Positions 1 to 6,161 of a stretch of 7,273 nt of DNA are shown piece by piece. The notes beneath the pieces were generated by a model that was given only the letters and a program-made list of their open reading frames with translations, was not told the origin of the DNA and searched no databases. The translations under genes and the position numbers were made by a program. Source of the stretch: Candidatus Pelearchaeum sp. (GTDB taxonomy: Archaea > Thermoproteota > Nitrososphaeria_A > Caldarchaeales > Caldarchaeaceae). Position 1 is the stretch's first letter. Every line of letters begins with the position of its first letter. The stretch lies in the NCBI GenBank assembly GCA_015520425.1, contig WAQC01000007.1, positions 1-7,273 on the forward strand, read 5' to 3'.

Positions 1-1092
1 ATAAACCTCTGGTCCTTGATGTAGATATATTCTGGGTAGCTCATTGCTTGCCAGCTCATACATGATTACAGCTTTGCTCTTCTCGTCGCTCCAAACGTCC
101 CATCGCCAGACCTCAATCTTCCTACTTGTTAATGCCCTCTCAATGCCGCTGGCAGAGCTCTTCAGCTCACCCCAGATAACATCGGGAGGTTTATCTTTCT
201 TTAGCGGTAGGAGAATAACGAGGAACGAACGGCCAGCCACCTCGCTAGCATTTACTACATCCTTGATTGTTGTGAAGAATTGTATAGAAGGCTTTTTGAT
301 GAAAAGCTTAGCCAACAGTATAAACTCTGCCAGCTTTTGGCATGTTATTGCTGAAGCGACATTCCGCAGGTAATCTACTGGGTCAGGAACTATTAGAGGG
401 GAGTTTGGGAATAGTTTAAGCAATTCATTTTTAGTTGGCATGCCATCTTCAACTCTGACAACTATTGGTGGTCTCCATCTTGCTACACTATAGAGAAGAT
501 TCTGTAATGTTTCAAACTTGATTATTAGCAGCTCGCATAGATAGCCGCTAAAGCCTCCGACCTTTATTTCTGCCCCGTATAGGTTTGAAGCTTTGAGTAG
601 TGCTTTTAGAAGCCTAACTTCATCACGCTGTCTATCAGAGATACGCGATTTAACATAAAGCGTGTGGTAGGGGGTTCTGTCAACTGCAGATATTATCCGC
701 GTAGGCTCCACATGATAACATGGTACTATATTTATGCGCACATTATCTATGAAGCCCTCTACATATGGGTGCTCGGCATGTCTTAGTCTATGACTCCCGC
801 CTAAGCTCGTAATAACTGTACGGCCTGCTTCTAATGCCTCATTCTCCAGAATTTCGCGTTTAGTCTCAGGATTGTATTGTATAAATATATCTATCTCAGG
901 GCTGTCGCGAAGCCACGTCCCCTTAGCGAAAGACCCCTCAACGCTCACATTGACGATTTTGCTGTTTTTCAAAAGCTCTCTGAGCGCCGCAGTAAGATTA
1001 TCAGCCAACTCTGATAGCTTAATCTCCTCAGTAGCACTAGGCTTAATACTAGACAAAGCCTCGTCTAATACTCGCTGGATATCAGCGGACAT
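1..1092 (-). CDS. cca: CCA-adding enzyme (archaeal class I tRNA nucleotidyltransferase), C-terminus cut by window edge
   Basis: Adds or repairs the 3'-terminal CCA of tRNA from CTP and ATP without a nucleic acid template. The 364 codons present cover most of a protein normally near 440 residues; the C-terminal tail lies beyond base 1. Residues 53-70 are the nucleotidyltransferase head (GSFAKGTW, then EIDIF with carboxylates E66 and D68). AEHPYV (106-111), VPCY (123-126), SAVDRTP (135-141) and FSGYLCELLI (181-190) match the archaeal family closely. The third catalytic Asp, expected just before IVPCY, is Asn121. Starts are possible at 1101, 1098 and 1092. I chose 1092 because MSADIQRVLDEAL lines up best with the family N-terminus as I know it. 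The gene overlaps the end of thpR by 11 bases (20 if it starts at 1101) and has no clear Shine-Dalgarno, so translation is probably coupled to thpR. Family assignment is firm; whether it is fully active is uncertain because of Asn121. Confidence 0.95.
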   Translation of the reverse strand, partial: MSADIQRVLDEALSSIKPSATEEIKLSELADNLTAALRELLKNSKIVNVSVEGSFAKGTWLRDSPEIDIFIQYNPETKREILENEALEAGRTVITSLGGSHRLRHAEHPYVEGFIDNVRINIVPCYHVEPTRIISAVDRTPYHTLYVKSRISDRQRDEVRLLKALLKASNLYGAEIKVGGFSGYLCELLIIKFETLQNLLYSVARWRPPIVVRVEDGMPTKNELLKLFPNSPLIVPDPVDYLRNVASAITCQKLAEFILLAKLFIKKPSIQFFTTIKDVVNASEVAGRSFLVILLPLKKDKPPDVIWGELKSSASGIERALTSRKIEVWRWDVWSDEKSKAVIMYELASNELPRIYLHQGPEVY

Positions 1093-1654
1093 TGCCATCA
1101 TGCTTTAGTAAATCCGAGTATATAGGTCCGCTGGGTGTTAAGATACTCTTCTTCAAGCATATGTATTCTATTTTTTGCGTTCCATAGTCCTCTGACTGGT
1201 GTTCTGAAATTAGCTGTATGAGTCTTTGCTTCTCTCTAACGCTCTTTACACGTGCTATAGTGAGGTGTGGTGTGAATCGTTCTTTTTGAAAGCCCAGGCT
1301 TGCCAGTTTTGCCTGGAGCTCCTCCCCTACTCGCGTGAGAGACCCACTTTGGTCTTCAACTCCTACCCATACAACGTTAACCCTCCCGCCGCCTGGAAAA
1401 TAGCCTAATCCACGTAACCTAATTACGAAGGTCTCAAAACTTATGCTCCGTATAGCTTCTTTAACCTGTTCAATCTTTGACTGGTCTATTTCCCCTAAAA
1501 ATTTTAGCGTGAGATGAAGATTCTCAGGTTCAACCATCTTCATAACGGCTGCTCTAGAGGATTCTAACATTCCTTGGGTAAGACGTATTTTCTCCACTAT
1601 TGATGGTTCATTTACATCTACTGCGACAAATGCTCTTATGAGATTTTTTGACAA
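1082..1654 (-). CDS. thpR: RNA 2',3'-cyclic phosphodiesterase (2'-5' RNA ligase family, 2H superfamily)
   Basis: Hydrolyses 2',3'-cyclic phosphate RNA ends to 2'-phosphates; the family was first described as a 2'-5' RNA ligase acting on tRNA halves. The 190-residue length is typical. Both HxT catalytic motifs are present: HLTL at residues 47-50 and HLTI at 130-133, as expected for the bilobal 2H fold. FPGGGRVNVVWVGV (86-99) is also characteristic. The start codon is TTG. It is supported by a good Shine-Dalgarno eight bases upstream, and the next Met (residue 29) would remove the first strand of the fold. The gene begins 4 bases after the tmk stop and overlaps cca, so the three form one operon. 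Pairing with cca is a familiar archaeal arrangement and suggests work at tRNA ends, although the physiological substrate of archaeal ThpR is not settled. Confidence 0.93.
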   Translation of the reverse strand: MSKNLIRAFVAVDVNEPSIVEKIRLTQGMLESSRAAVMKMVEPENLHLTLKFLGEIDQSKIEQVKEAIRSISFETFVIRLRGLGYFPGGGRVNVVWVGVEDQSGSLTRVGEELQAKLASLGFQKERFTPHLTIARVKSVREKQRLIQLISEHQSEDYGTQKIEYICLKKSILTPSGPIYSDLLKHDGNVR

Positions 1655-1658
1655 GCGT

Positions 1659-2342
1659 CTAACTCACCCTCATTCTAAGAGCTTTTTCTCTGCGCCTTAT
1701 TAGGTCATTAGCTATTTTATCAGCATTATCTTTAAGTGTCCCGTCGCGGTTTTCAACCCATATAACCCATTCAGGATTCATGTTTTTAAATTCTTCATAG
1801 AGTTTCAAAGCCTTGTTTTGGAGCTGCGTATCCAACTCGTATGTAATGTCTGGCCGTTCTTGTTTTGCGCTGAGTCTTCTCAGCCTTGTTTCCTCATCTA
1901 CTATCACCACAACATATGCGTCGGGTTTGATGAATATTTTACTGCCCAACTTCTCTACTAGGTTTAGAAAGCTTTTCAACTCATTGCCACCTAGTGGTGT
2001 GTTTGTTCTCTTCTCAATTAGCGCAAGCCCATAGATTATGGAGCATAGGTAATACCTGTCTATAAAGTAGAATGAAGGCTTATTATGTTCTATGGAGCTG
2101 GACATGGTTGTGCTATCGTCGGACGTATTGGCGAGAAATAGGAGCATCCTGGTTAATGGGTCTATTATGGCCGAGTTCCCTACAGTTTTGGCTATTCTTC
2201 CAGTGGCCGTATCGCTGGGCGTCTTATAACGTCCCACACGGTATCCTCTCTTCTCTAGAATCTTAGAAACCTCCTCAAGTAAGGTTGTCTTTCCAGCCCC
2301 ATCTATACCCTCCCAAACGACCACAAACGTATCGCTAAGCAT
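1659..2342 (-). CDS. tmk: Thymidylate kinase family protein (dTMP kinase)
   Basis: Predicted to phosphorylate dTMP to dTDP with ATP, in cytosolic dTTP synthesis. The 227 residues form a P-loop NMP-kinase. The Walker A reads GIDGAGKTT at residues 12-20 after a hydrophobic strand. The DRY motif is at 95-97. An arginine-rich LID region (RLRRLSAKQERPD) lies near 153-165. One point is unusual: the substrate-side motif usually written TREP reads YKTP at 39-42, so the usual Arg and Glu are Lys and Thr. This leaves room for altered deoxynucleotide specificity; the family call is firm, the substrate less so. The ATG at 2342 sits just ahead of the first strand as expected. There is no strong Shine-Dalgarno, only GGGA touching the start, which fits a short-leader transcript from the divergent promoter region. 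The gene leads the tmk-thpR-cca operon. Confidence 0.9.
   Translation of the reverse strand: MLSDTFVVVWEGIDGAGKTTLLEEVSKILEKRGYRVGRYKTPSDTATGRIAKTVGNSAIIDPLTRMLLFLANTSDDSTTMSSSIEHNKPSFYFIDRYYLCSIIYGLALIEKRTNTPLGGNELKSFLNLVEKLGSKIFIKPDAYVVVIVDEETRLRRLSAKQERPDITYELDTQLQNKALKLYEEFKNMNPEWVIWVENRDGTLKDNADKIANDLIRRREKALRMRVS
1663..1671 (-). promoter_or_regulatory. Shine-Dalgarno site for thpR, inside the end of tmk
   Basis: On the minus strand this reads GAGGGTGAG, a good match to the archaeal anti-Shine-Dalgarno. It lies eight bases before the TTG start of thpR and overlaps the last tmk codons. It is the main reason for accepting the TTG as the start. Confidence 0.7.
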
Positions 2343-2368
2343 TCCCAGCGCGATAGCTGCGTGTTTCT

Positions 2369-2383
2369 ATTAAGCATATACCT
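2369..2383 (-). promoter_or_regulatory. Probable TATA region of the tmk-thpR-cca operon
   Basis: On the minus strand the stretch reads GTATATGCTTAATAG, AT-rich against a more GC-rich surround. It lies about 27 to 41 bases before the tmk ATG. Archaeal transcription starts about 25 bases after the TATA centre, which would give a leader of roughly 0 to 15 bases. The exact box is ambiguous (TATATGC or CTTAATA). Confidence 0.4.
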
Positions 2384-2400
2384 GGCATACCCGTCCACAC

Positions 2401-2410
2401 AAAATTAATA
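2401..2410 (+). promoter_or_regulatory. Probable TATA box of the CBS-UPF0201 operon
   Basis: AAAATTAATA lies about 40 bases before the TTG start of the CBS gene. A start of transcription around 2430-2434 would leave a short leader that just includes the GGTGAT ribosome site. It lies back to back with the tmk box in a 104-base divergent spacer that contains no other feature I can support. Confidence 0.4.
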
Positions 2411-2434
2411 GCACACCAAACACAATAATATTAT

Positions 2435-2440
2435 GGTGAT
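2435..2440 (+). promoter_or_regulatory. Shine-Dalgarno GGTGAT deciding a TTG start
   Basis: GGTGAT is the core complement of the archaeal 16S rRNA 3' end. It lies six bases before the TTG at 2447. The nearby ATGs at 2433 and 2439 are out of frame with the CBS gene, so this site fixes TTG as the start. Confidence 0.75.
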
Positions 2441-2446
2441 GGGACG

Positions 2447-2866
2447 TTGCCCATAACAGTTAGAGTAAGAGATGTGATGGACCAAAACGTAATATCTATA
2501 GAGGCAGATAAAAGCGTCAGTGATGCTATTAAAAAGATGCTCCAGTCGGGTGTATGGTCTCTTGTGGTTGAGAAAGATGGTCTTCCGATAGGTGTTGTAA
2601 CAGAGAGAGACACCCTTAGACGTTGTATAAGTAAGGGGCTAAATCCAGATAAAGTTAAGGTGGAGGAGATAATGAGCTCGCCTCTAATAACTATAGAGCC
2701 AGACGCTACCCTAGGCGAGGCTATGAGGAGGATGGTTGAGAAGGAGATTAGACGCCTATACGTCGTTGAGCATGGCAAGATAATAGGAAGAATAACCCAG
2801 ACAGGGCTCTTTGAGAATATGCTAAATATAATGATGGCTCTCTCAACGGTGCCCTACCAGCTCTAG
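2447..2866 (+). CDS. Two-CBS-domain protein (Bateman module, stand-alone)
   Basis: A 139-residue cytosolic protein made of one CBS pair and nothing else. CBS1 spans about residues 8-62 (VRDVM start, then GVVTERD at 49-55). CBS2 spans about 73-128 (EEIM start, then GRITQTG at 114-120). Such pairs usually bind adenosine nucleotides (AMP, ADP, ATP) or S-adenosylmethionine and act as energy or metabolite sensors. CBS1 keeps the TxxD nucleotide-ribose signature (T52, D55). In CBS2 the Asp is replaced by Gly120, so perhaps only one site binds ligand well. The start is TTG, set by a GGTGAT site six bases upstream. The stop is four bases before the UPF0201 gene, so the two are co-transcribed. The specific ligand and target cannot be told from sequence. 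Confidence 0.9.
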   Translation: MPITVRVRDVMDQNVISIEADKSVSDAIKKMLQSGVWSLVVEKDGLPIGVVTERDTLRRCISKGLNPDKVKVEEIMSSPLITIEPDATLGEAMRRMVEKEIRRLYVVEHGKIIGRITQTGLFENMLNIMMALSTVPYQL

Positions 2867-2870
2867 TGAG

Positions 2871-3263
2871 ATGAACGAACCGCGAATAAAGGTAGAGGCT
2901 CCAGTCTACCTAACCGAGGATGAGGAGAAGGTAGCTGAAGCAATAAAGAACATTTTTCCAAAATTCAATCTTTCCTCCACCCAGTATGACGATTTGACGA
3001 TACTTCATGGAGAAGGAAGCGGCCGCGAGCTTTTAGAGAAGCTGCGCATGGTTATACGGTCGCGGCGGATAAGAGCTGCTGCCCGTTCCTTCATGATGCA
3101 GAGAATCAATAACGGTATCCTTGTTTTTCTCTTAAATAAACAAGCAGCCTCTGTGGGGAAAGTCTCATTCTGCGAAAATGCACAAGAAACACCACTAGGC
3201 GCTATTAAGGTTACGATAAGAGGCGAAGGCCTACGCGAACTAGTTGAGTGGCTTACGGAGTAA
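2871..3263 (+). CDS. UPF0201 family protein (COG1931), predicted RNA-binding fold
   Basis: A 130-residue protein of the archaeal UPF0201 family, of unknown function. Family hallmarks are the N-terminal VEAPVYLTEDEEKV (8-21), the basic segment RSRRIRAAAR (63-72), the signature LNKQAASVGKVSF (88-100) and PLGAIKVTI (108-116). The family is predicted to bind RNA through a fold likened to ribosomal protein L5 or double-stranded RNA-binding domains; I know of no defined cellular role. The ATG fits the family N-terminus, and no other start codon lies between it and the upstream stop in this frame. No well-spaced Shine-Dalgarno is seen, so translation is probably coupled to the CBS gene ending four bases earlier. 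The stop faces the rnz stop across only five bases. Confidence 0.88.
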   Translation: MNEPRIKVEAPVYLTEDEEKVAEAIKNIFPKFNLSSTQYDDLTILHGEGSGRELLEKLRMVIRSRRIRAAARSFMMQRINNGILVFLLNKQAASVGKVSFCENAQETPLGAIKVTIRGEGLRELVEWLTE

Positions 3264-3268
3264 GGGGG

Positions 3269-4192
3269 CTAATCTTCGGGATATGGTATGGAATAGCTCA
3301 TCAAATCCTCGGCTAGATAGGTATTGGAAAAAATAGTCCTAGCCTCTCTCAATAGTATCTCTGCATCCCCCTCATATCGGGGGCTTATATGATAGAGATA
3401 TAGCAGTTTAACTCCTGCCTGTGCAGCAACCTCGGCTGCCTGCCGCGCAGTAGAATGACCGTCTTCAACCGCTTTTTTAAGCATATCATCATTAAACGTA
3501 GAATCATGAATGAGAACATCAGCTCCTTGAGCAGCGTTAATGATAGATTCACAGGGCCGCGTATCGCCAGTATAGACTATTTTCCTACCACGCCTGCGCG
3601 GGCCTAAGGCCTCTTCAGGGGTTATAATTCTCCCTCTATAATGGATTGGCTGACCGCGCTGAAGCCTGCCCCATAGAGGCCCCCGTGGAACACCCAGCCT
3701 CTCCAAATACTCAACATTCATCTTACCAGGCCTATCCCTCTCCTGAACTACATAACAGTAACTCTCAATAACATGGTCTGCTGGAACGCATCTAATACTC
3801 AAACTTCCCCTCTCAATTGTGAGGGAGGGTGATACTGTATGGACTCTAACTGGAAATGTTAAAGCGCCCAGTTTATGCGATATTACAGTCTCTAGATACT
3901 CGGCCAGCCCCCTGGGGCCGTAAATATCCACAGGCGCCTCTCGGTCTAGCATACTCATGGTGTATAGAAGACCTGGTAGACCTAGAACATGGTCGCCGTG
4001 CATGTGAGTTATGAAGATTGTGAAATTTTGTTTAAAGCCCAATCTGCTTTTTATGAATTGGCGTTGTGTCCCCTCACCACAGTCAAATAGCATTACGCCA
4101 CCAGCGTAGCGTAGTGCGAGGGCTGGAAGGCCGCGTGAGGTTGATGGCATACCCCCGCCTGTTCCGAGGAAGACTAGCCGCATCTCGGTCAT
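3269..4192 (-). CDS. rnz: Ribonuclease Z (tRNA 3'-endonuclease, short form)
   Basis: Removes the 3' trailer of pre-tRNA, leaving the discriminator base ready for CCA addition. The 307 residues match the short form. The metallo-beta-lactamase site is complete: THMHGDH at 62-68 (H63, H65, D67, H68), H140 in PADH, D210 in YTGDT, and H268 in YHISPRY. H246 in GHSTARQAA is also conserved. The segment 155-182 (PGKMNVEYLERLGVPRGPLW and on) is the flexible arm that grips tRNA. The first ATG overlaps the upstream methyltransferase stop as ATGA and has GGTG eight bases upstream. The Met at residue 4 would give the commoner family N-terminus but lacks a ribosome site. It is the last gene of the alaX-prs-methyltransferase-rnz block. 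Its product feeds directly into the CCA enzyme encoded about 2.2 kb away. Confidence 0.96.
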   Translation of the reverse strand: MTEMRLVFLGTGGGMPSTSRGLPALALRYAGGVMLFDCGEGTQRQFIKSRLGFKQNFTIFITHMHGDHVLGLPGLLYTMSMLDREAPVDIYGPRGLAEYLETVISHKLGALTFPVRVHTVSPSLTIERGSLSIRCVPADHVIESYCYVVQERDRPGKMNVEYLERLGVPRGPLWGRLQRGQPIHYRGRIITPEEALGPRRRGRKIVYTGDTRPCESIINAAQGADVLIHDSTFNDDMLKKAVEDGHSTARQAAEVAAQAGVKLLYLYHISPRYEGDAEILLREARTIFSNTYLAEDLMSYSIPYPED

Positions 4193-5226
4193 CGCTGCAA
4201 CACCACAATCTCACGCGTCAAGCTCTTATGGACATAAACACTGTAAGACTCCAATAAATTAAATCCATACTCATAGACGATATCAGTTATTCTGCTATCT
4301 CGCGGGTATGCCATGACTATCTTACCATCTTTAGCAAGTAGATAATCAACCTCTGATAGAAAGTTATTTATTAAATCGGTAAATGATTTGCCTGGAATTG
4401 TGGAAGAACGACCATAGGGAGGGTCTGTAACTATTGCGTCAAATTCTGCTCTAAGAGGGGCTTTTCTCGCATCAGCTTGAATGATATTCTCACAACTAGG
4501 TATGTATGTGGATAGATTAGCTAACGCGCCTCGGCATATCCATCCTTTGATTTCAAGACCTACTGATATATGGCCCATGAGCGCCGCTTCTATAAGTATG
4601 GAACCAGTTCCTGCAAAGGGGTCAAGTATCTTATCATTCATACCCTTTACAGCCAGATTTACCATGCATCTAGAGAGCTTAGGCTGTAAAGCAGATGGTA
4701 TGGTGAATGGTCTCCTCCCAGCTCGTCTCTCATTAAACTCCTTTCCACTTAATACATTTTTCACGAGGCCAATAACAAATGCATTAGGAGATACTATTAT
4801 GGAGAAAATAATATCGGGGTTGGTAAGGTTTAGTTTCAATCCAATCTCATCTTGAGCAAGTAGGCTTGATGCAAGACGCTTCTCAATCTCCATAGAATCA
4901 ATATCAACTCCTCCAAGCCTGAATACGCGGCATCTAAAACTTCGTCCATAAATCCCTAATGAAGCCAGATCAGTAGCCGCTTCATTAATAGCATTCATAA
5001 GCTCATTACTCTCGCCCCACGCCATCGCTATCCCAGAAAGTTTAGTATATGCAGCTCGCTGCATTAGTTTGCCTATTTTATCTGGTTGGAGATTTGACAG
5101 CGCTATACGCTGGTCTAAAAGTGAGGGCCTCTCTTTATGCGAGAGTATATTATGCAGGGAACACAGCTCGCCATAGGCGAGGGTTGGATTTTCACCCGAT
5201 AATAAGAAAAATGATGCGTAGCCCAT
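4189..5226 (-). CDS. tRNA (guanine(10)-N2)-dimethyltransferase, archaeal Trm-G10 type
   Basis: Predicted to methylate the exocyclic N2 of G10 in tRNA, using S-adenosylmethionine. The 345 residues fall in two parts. An N-terminal THUMP-type tRNA-binding region covers about 1-160. A Rossmann methyltransferase follows from about 165. Motif I is ILDPFAGTGS (200-209), and the catalytic motif IV is TDPPYG (267-272), the N2-guanine type signature. RRPFTIPSALQPKLSR (171-186) is the family's linker, normally written RPFF-P-xL-PKLAR. The N-terminus (LLSGENPTLAYGE) also fits. An in-frame TAA lies directly before the ATG, so the start cannot be further upstream. It begins 12 bases after prs and overlaps rnz by four, consistent with one transcript. 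Other THUMP methyltransferases (such as Trm14 at position 6) are close relatives, so position 10 is likely but inferred. Confidence 0.88.
   Translation of the reverse strand: MGYASFFLLSGENPTLAYGELCSLHNILSHKERPSLLDQRIALSNLQPDKIGKLMQRAAYTKLSGIAMAWGESNELMNAINEAATDLASLGIYGRSFRCRVFRLGGVDIDSMEIEKRLASSLLAQDEIGLKLNLTNPDIIFSIIVSPNAFVIGLVKNVLSGKEFNERRAGRRPFTIPSALQPKLSRCMVNLAVKGMNDKILDPFAGTGSILIEAALMGHISVGLEIKGWICRGALANLSTYIPSCENIIQADARKAPLRAEFDAIVTDPPYGRSSTIPGKSFTDLINNFLSEVDYLLAKDGKIVMAYPRDSRITDIVYEYGFNLLESYSVYVHKSLTREIVVLQR
4201..4204 (-). promoter_or_regulatory. Shine-Dalgarno core for rnz, inside the methyltransferase gene
   Basis: On the minus strand GTGGTG ends eight bases before the ATG at 4192. 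This favours the overlapping first ATG over the in-frame ATG three codons later. Confidence 0.5.
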
Positions 5227-5238
5227 TTAGCATCTTCA

Positions 5239-6126
5239 TTATCTTTCTCTTTTGAGATATTGAGCTATTAGTGGAGCTATACTAACCTCCGCATATCTAT
5301 TGGGTATCGTATTTGTAGCTACTAGCTTCTCTGCTCCAACTTCTAGAAGCTTCTTATCAGCATCACCAATCATCAACGCATGGATGCAGCTCACTACTAT
5401 TCTTCTAGCGCCAAGCTTCTTCAGAGTTTTTACAGTTTTAATCGCTGTCCCACCAGTGCTTATAATATCATCTATAAACAACACATCTCTATCCTTAACG
5501 TCTGCTTCAACGATTATCTTCACTTCTCCAGTATGTGGGTCGCGCTCACTATGCACTGGAGCAAAGTCCGTTCCTATTTCCTTAGCAGCGACAGATGCCA
5601 TAGCCTCGCCTTTTTTACCAGGAGATACTATTAACGGGCTGCTCAAACCCAAGTTATGCGAATGTCTTGCCAGTAATCCCGTGGCGTCAAGATTTGTTAC
5701 CGATATTGAGGCGTGTTGAAGTATCCAGGGAGAATGTATATTCACTGTAATTATCTCATCTATGCCGGCGTGTTTAAACATCTTCAATATTGTCTCTATG
5801 CTTATGGCTTCACCTTCAAGGAATCGCTTATCCTGTCTTGCGTATGCCATGTAAGGGATTATCGCCACTGTACGCGAAGCACCTAGACTCTTCAGATTAT
5901 CCGCCATGAGCAGGAGTTGCATTATATGTCTGTCTTGCGGTGGGTAGGTACTCTGAACTATGGCAACTTCTCTTCTCTCTACGTTGCTCTCCAGCCTTAG
6001 ATAAGACTCACCGTCAGGAAAAAGCTTGCTCTCCAGCTTTCCCAGCTCCAACTGGGCTAGTCTAGCTATCTCCTCCCCAAGTTCGCGTGATGCTGGGCCA
6101 GGAATCAGAAGCAAGAGAAACACCAT
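5239..6126 (-). CDS. prs: PRPP synthetase homologue with substituted active-site residues
   Basis: Ribose-phosphate pyrophosphokinase fold; the normal reaction makes PRPP from ribose 5-phosphate and ATP for purine, pyrimidine, histidine and tryptophan synthesis. The 295 residues are typical of archaeal Prs. Conserved parts are FPDGES (36-41), the ATP loop YARQDKRF (95-102), the metal His131 in NIHSP, and a perfect PRPP loop DDIISTGGT (219-227). Two key positions differ. The SPD motif reads SPGKKG (168-173), so the metal-ligand Asp is Gly170. The KxR catalytic loop reads SER (193-195), so the Lys is Ser193. The alignment between these sites needs no gap, so a frameshift is unlikely. The hydrophobic MVFLLLLIPG is the first core strand, not a signal peptide. 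The gene starts 35 bases after alaX without a Shine-Dalgarno but behind a TATA-like box. It may be a true but diverged synthetase, or a regulatory paralogue; the fold is certain, the activity is not. Confidence 0.88.
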   Translation of the reverse strand: MVFLLLLIPGPASRELGEEIARLAQLELGKLESKLFPDGESYLRLESNVERREVAIVQSTYPPQDRHIMQLLLMADNLKSLGASRTVAIIPYMAYARQDKRFLEGEAISIETILKMFKHAGIDEIITVNIHSPWILQHASISVTNLDATGLLARHSHNLGLSSPLIVSPGKKGEAMASVAAKEIGTDFAPVHSERDPHTGEVKIIVEADVKDRDVLFIDDIISTGGTAIKTVKTLKKLGARRIVVSCIHALMIGDADKKLLEVGAEKLVATNTIPNRYAEVSIAPLIAQYLKRER

Positions 6127-6143
6127 AAGAAGTACGAAAAGCC

Positions 6144-6152
6144 AAAATATAG
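6144..6152 (-). promoter_or_regulatory. Possible internal promoter for prs (leaderless)
   Basis: On the minus strand CTATATTTT sits about 18 to 26 bases before the prs ATG. No ribosome site lies between them. This suggests a leaderless message starting at or near the ATG, in addition to read-through from alaX. The spacing is slightly short of ideal. Confidence 0.35.
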
Positions 6153-6161
6153 AGTATGAAG

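Noticed and set aside
44..373. Plus-strand open frame of 109 codons opposite cca
   Set aside because: It lies wholly antisense to the strongly conserved CCA enzyme, has no recognisable domain and no promoter or ribosome site. The same holds for the other antisense frames at 872, 1226, 1813, 2072, 4066, 4481, 5049, 5300, 5380, 6026 and 6549, and for the minus-strand frame 2431-2778 opposite the CBS gene.
2343..2446. A tRNA or small RNA gene in the divergent spacer
   Set aside because: No cloverleaf-like pairing or T-loop motif is visible, and the spacer is accounted for by two TATA-like boxes and a ribosome site.
5611..5616. Homopolymer run of six bases in prs as a frameshift explaining the lost SPD motif
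   Set aside because: The family pattern stays in frame on both sides, and the distance to the KxR loop position equals that of relatives, so no base appears gained or lost.
6097..6126. Hydrophobic start of Prs (MVFLLLLIPG) as a signal peptide or membrane anchor
   Set aside because: The stretch is only about eight residues and corresponds to the first buried beta strand of the Prs fold, which normally begins this close to IPGPAS.
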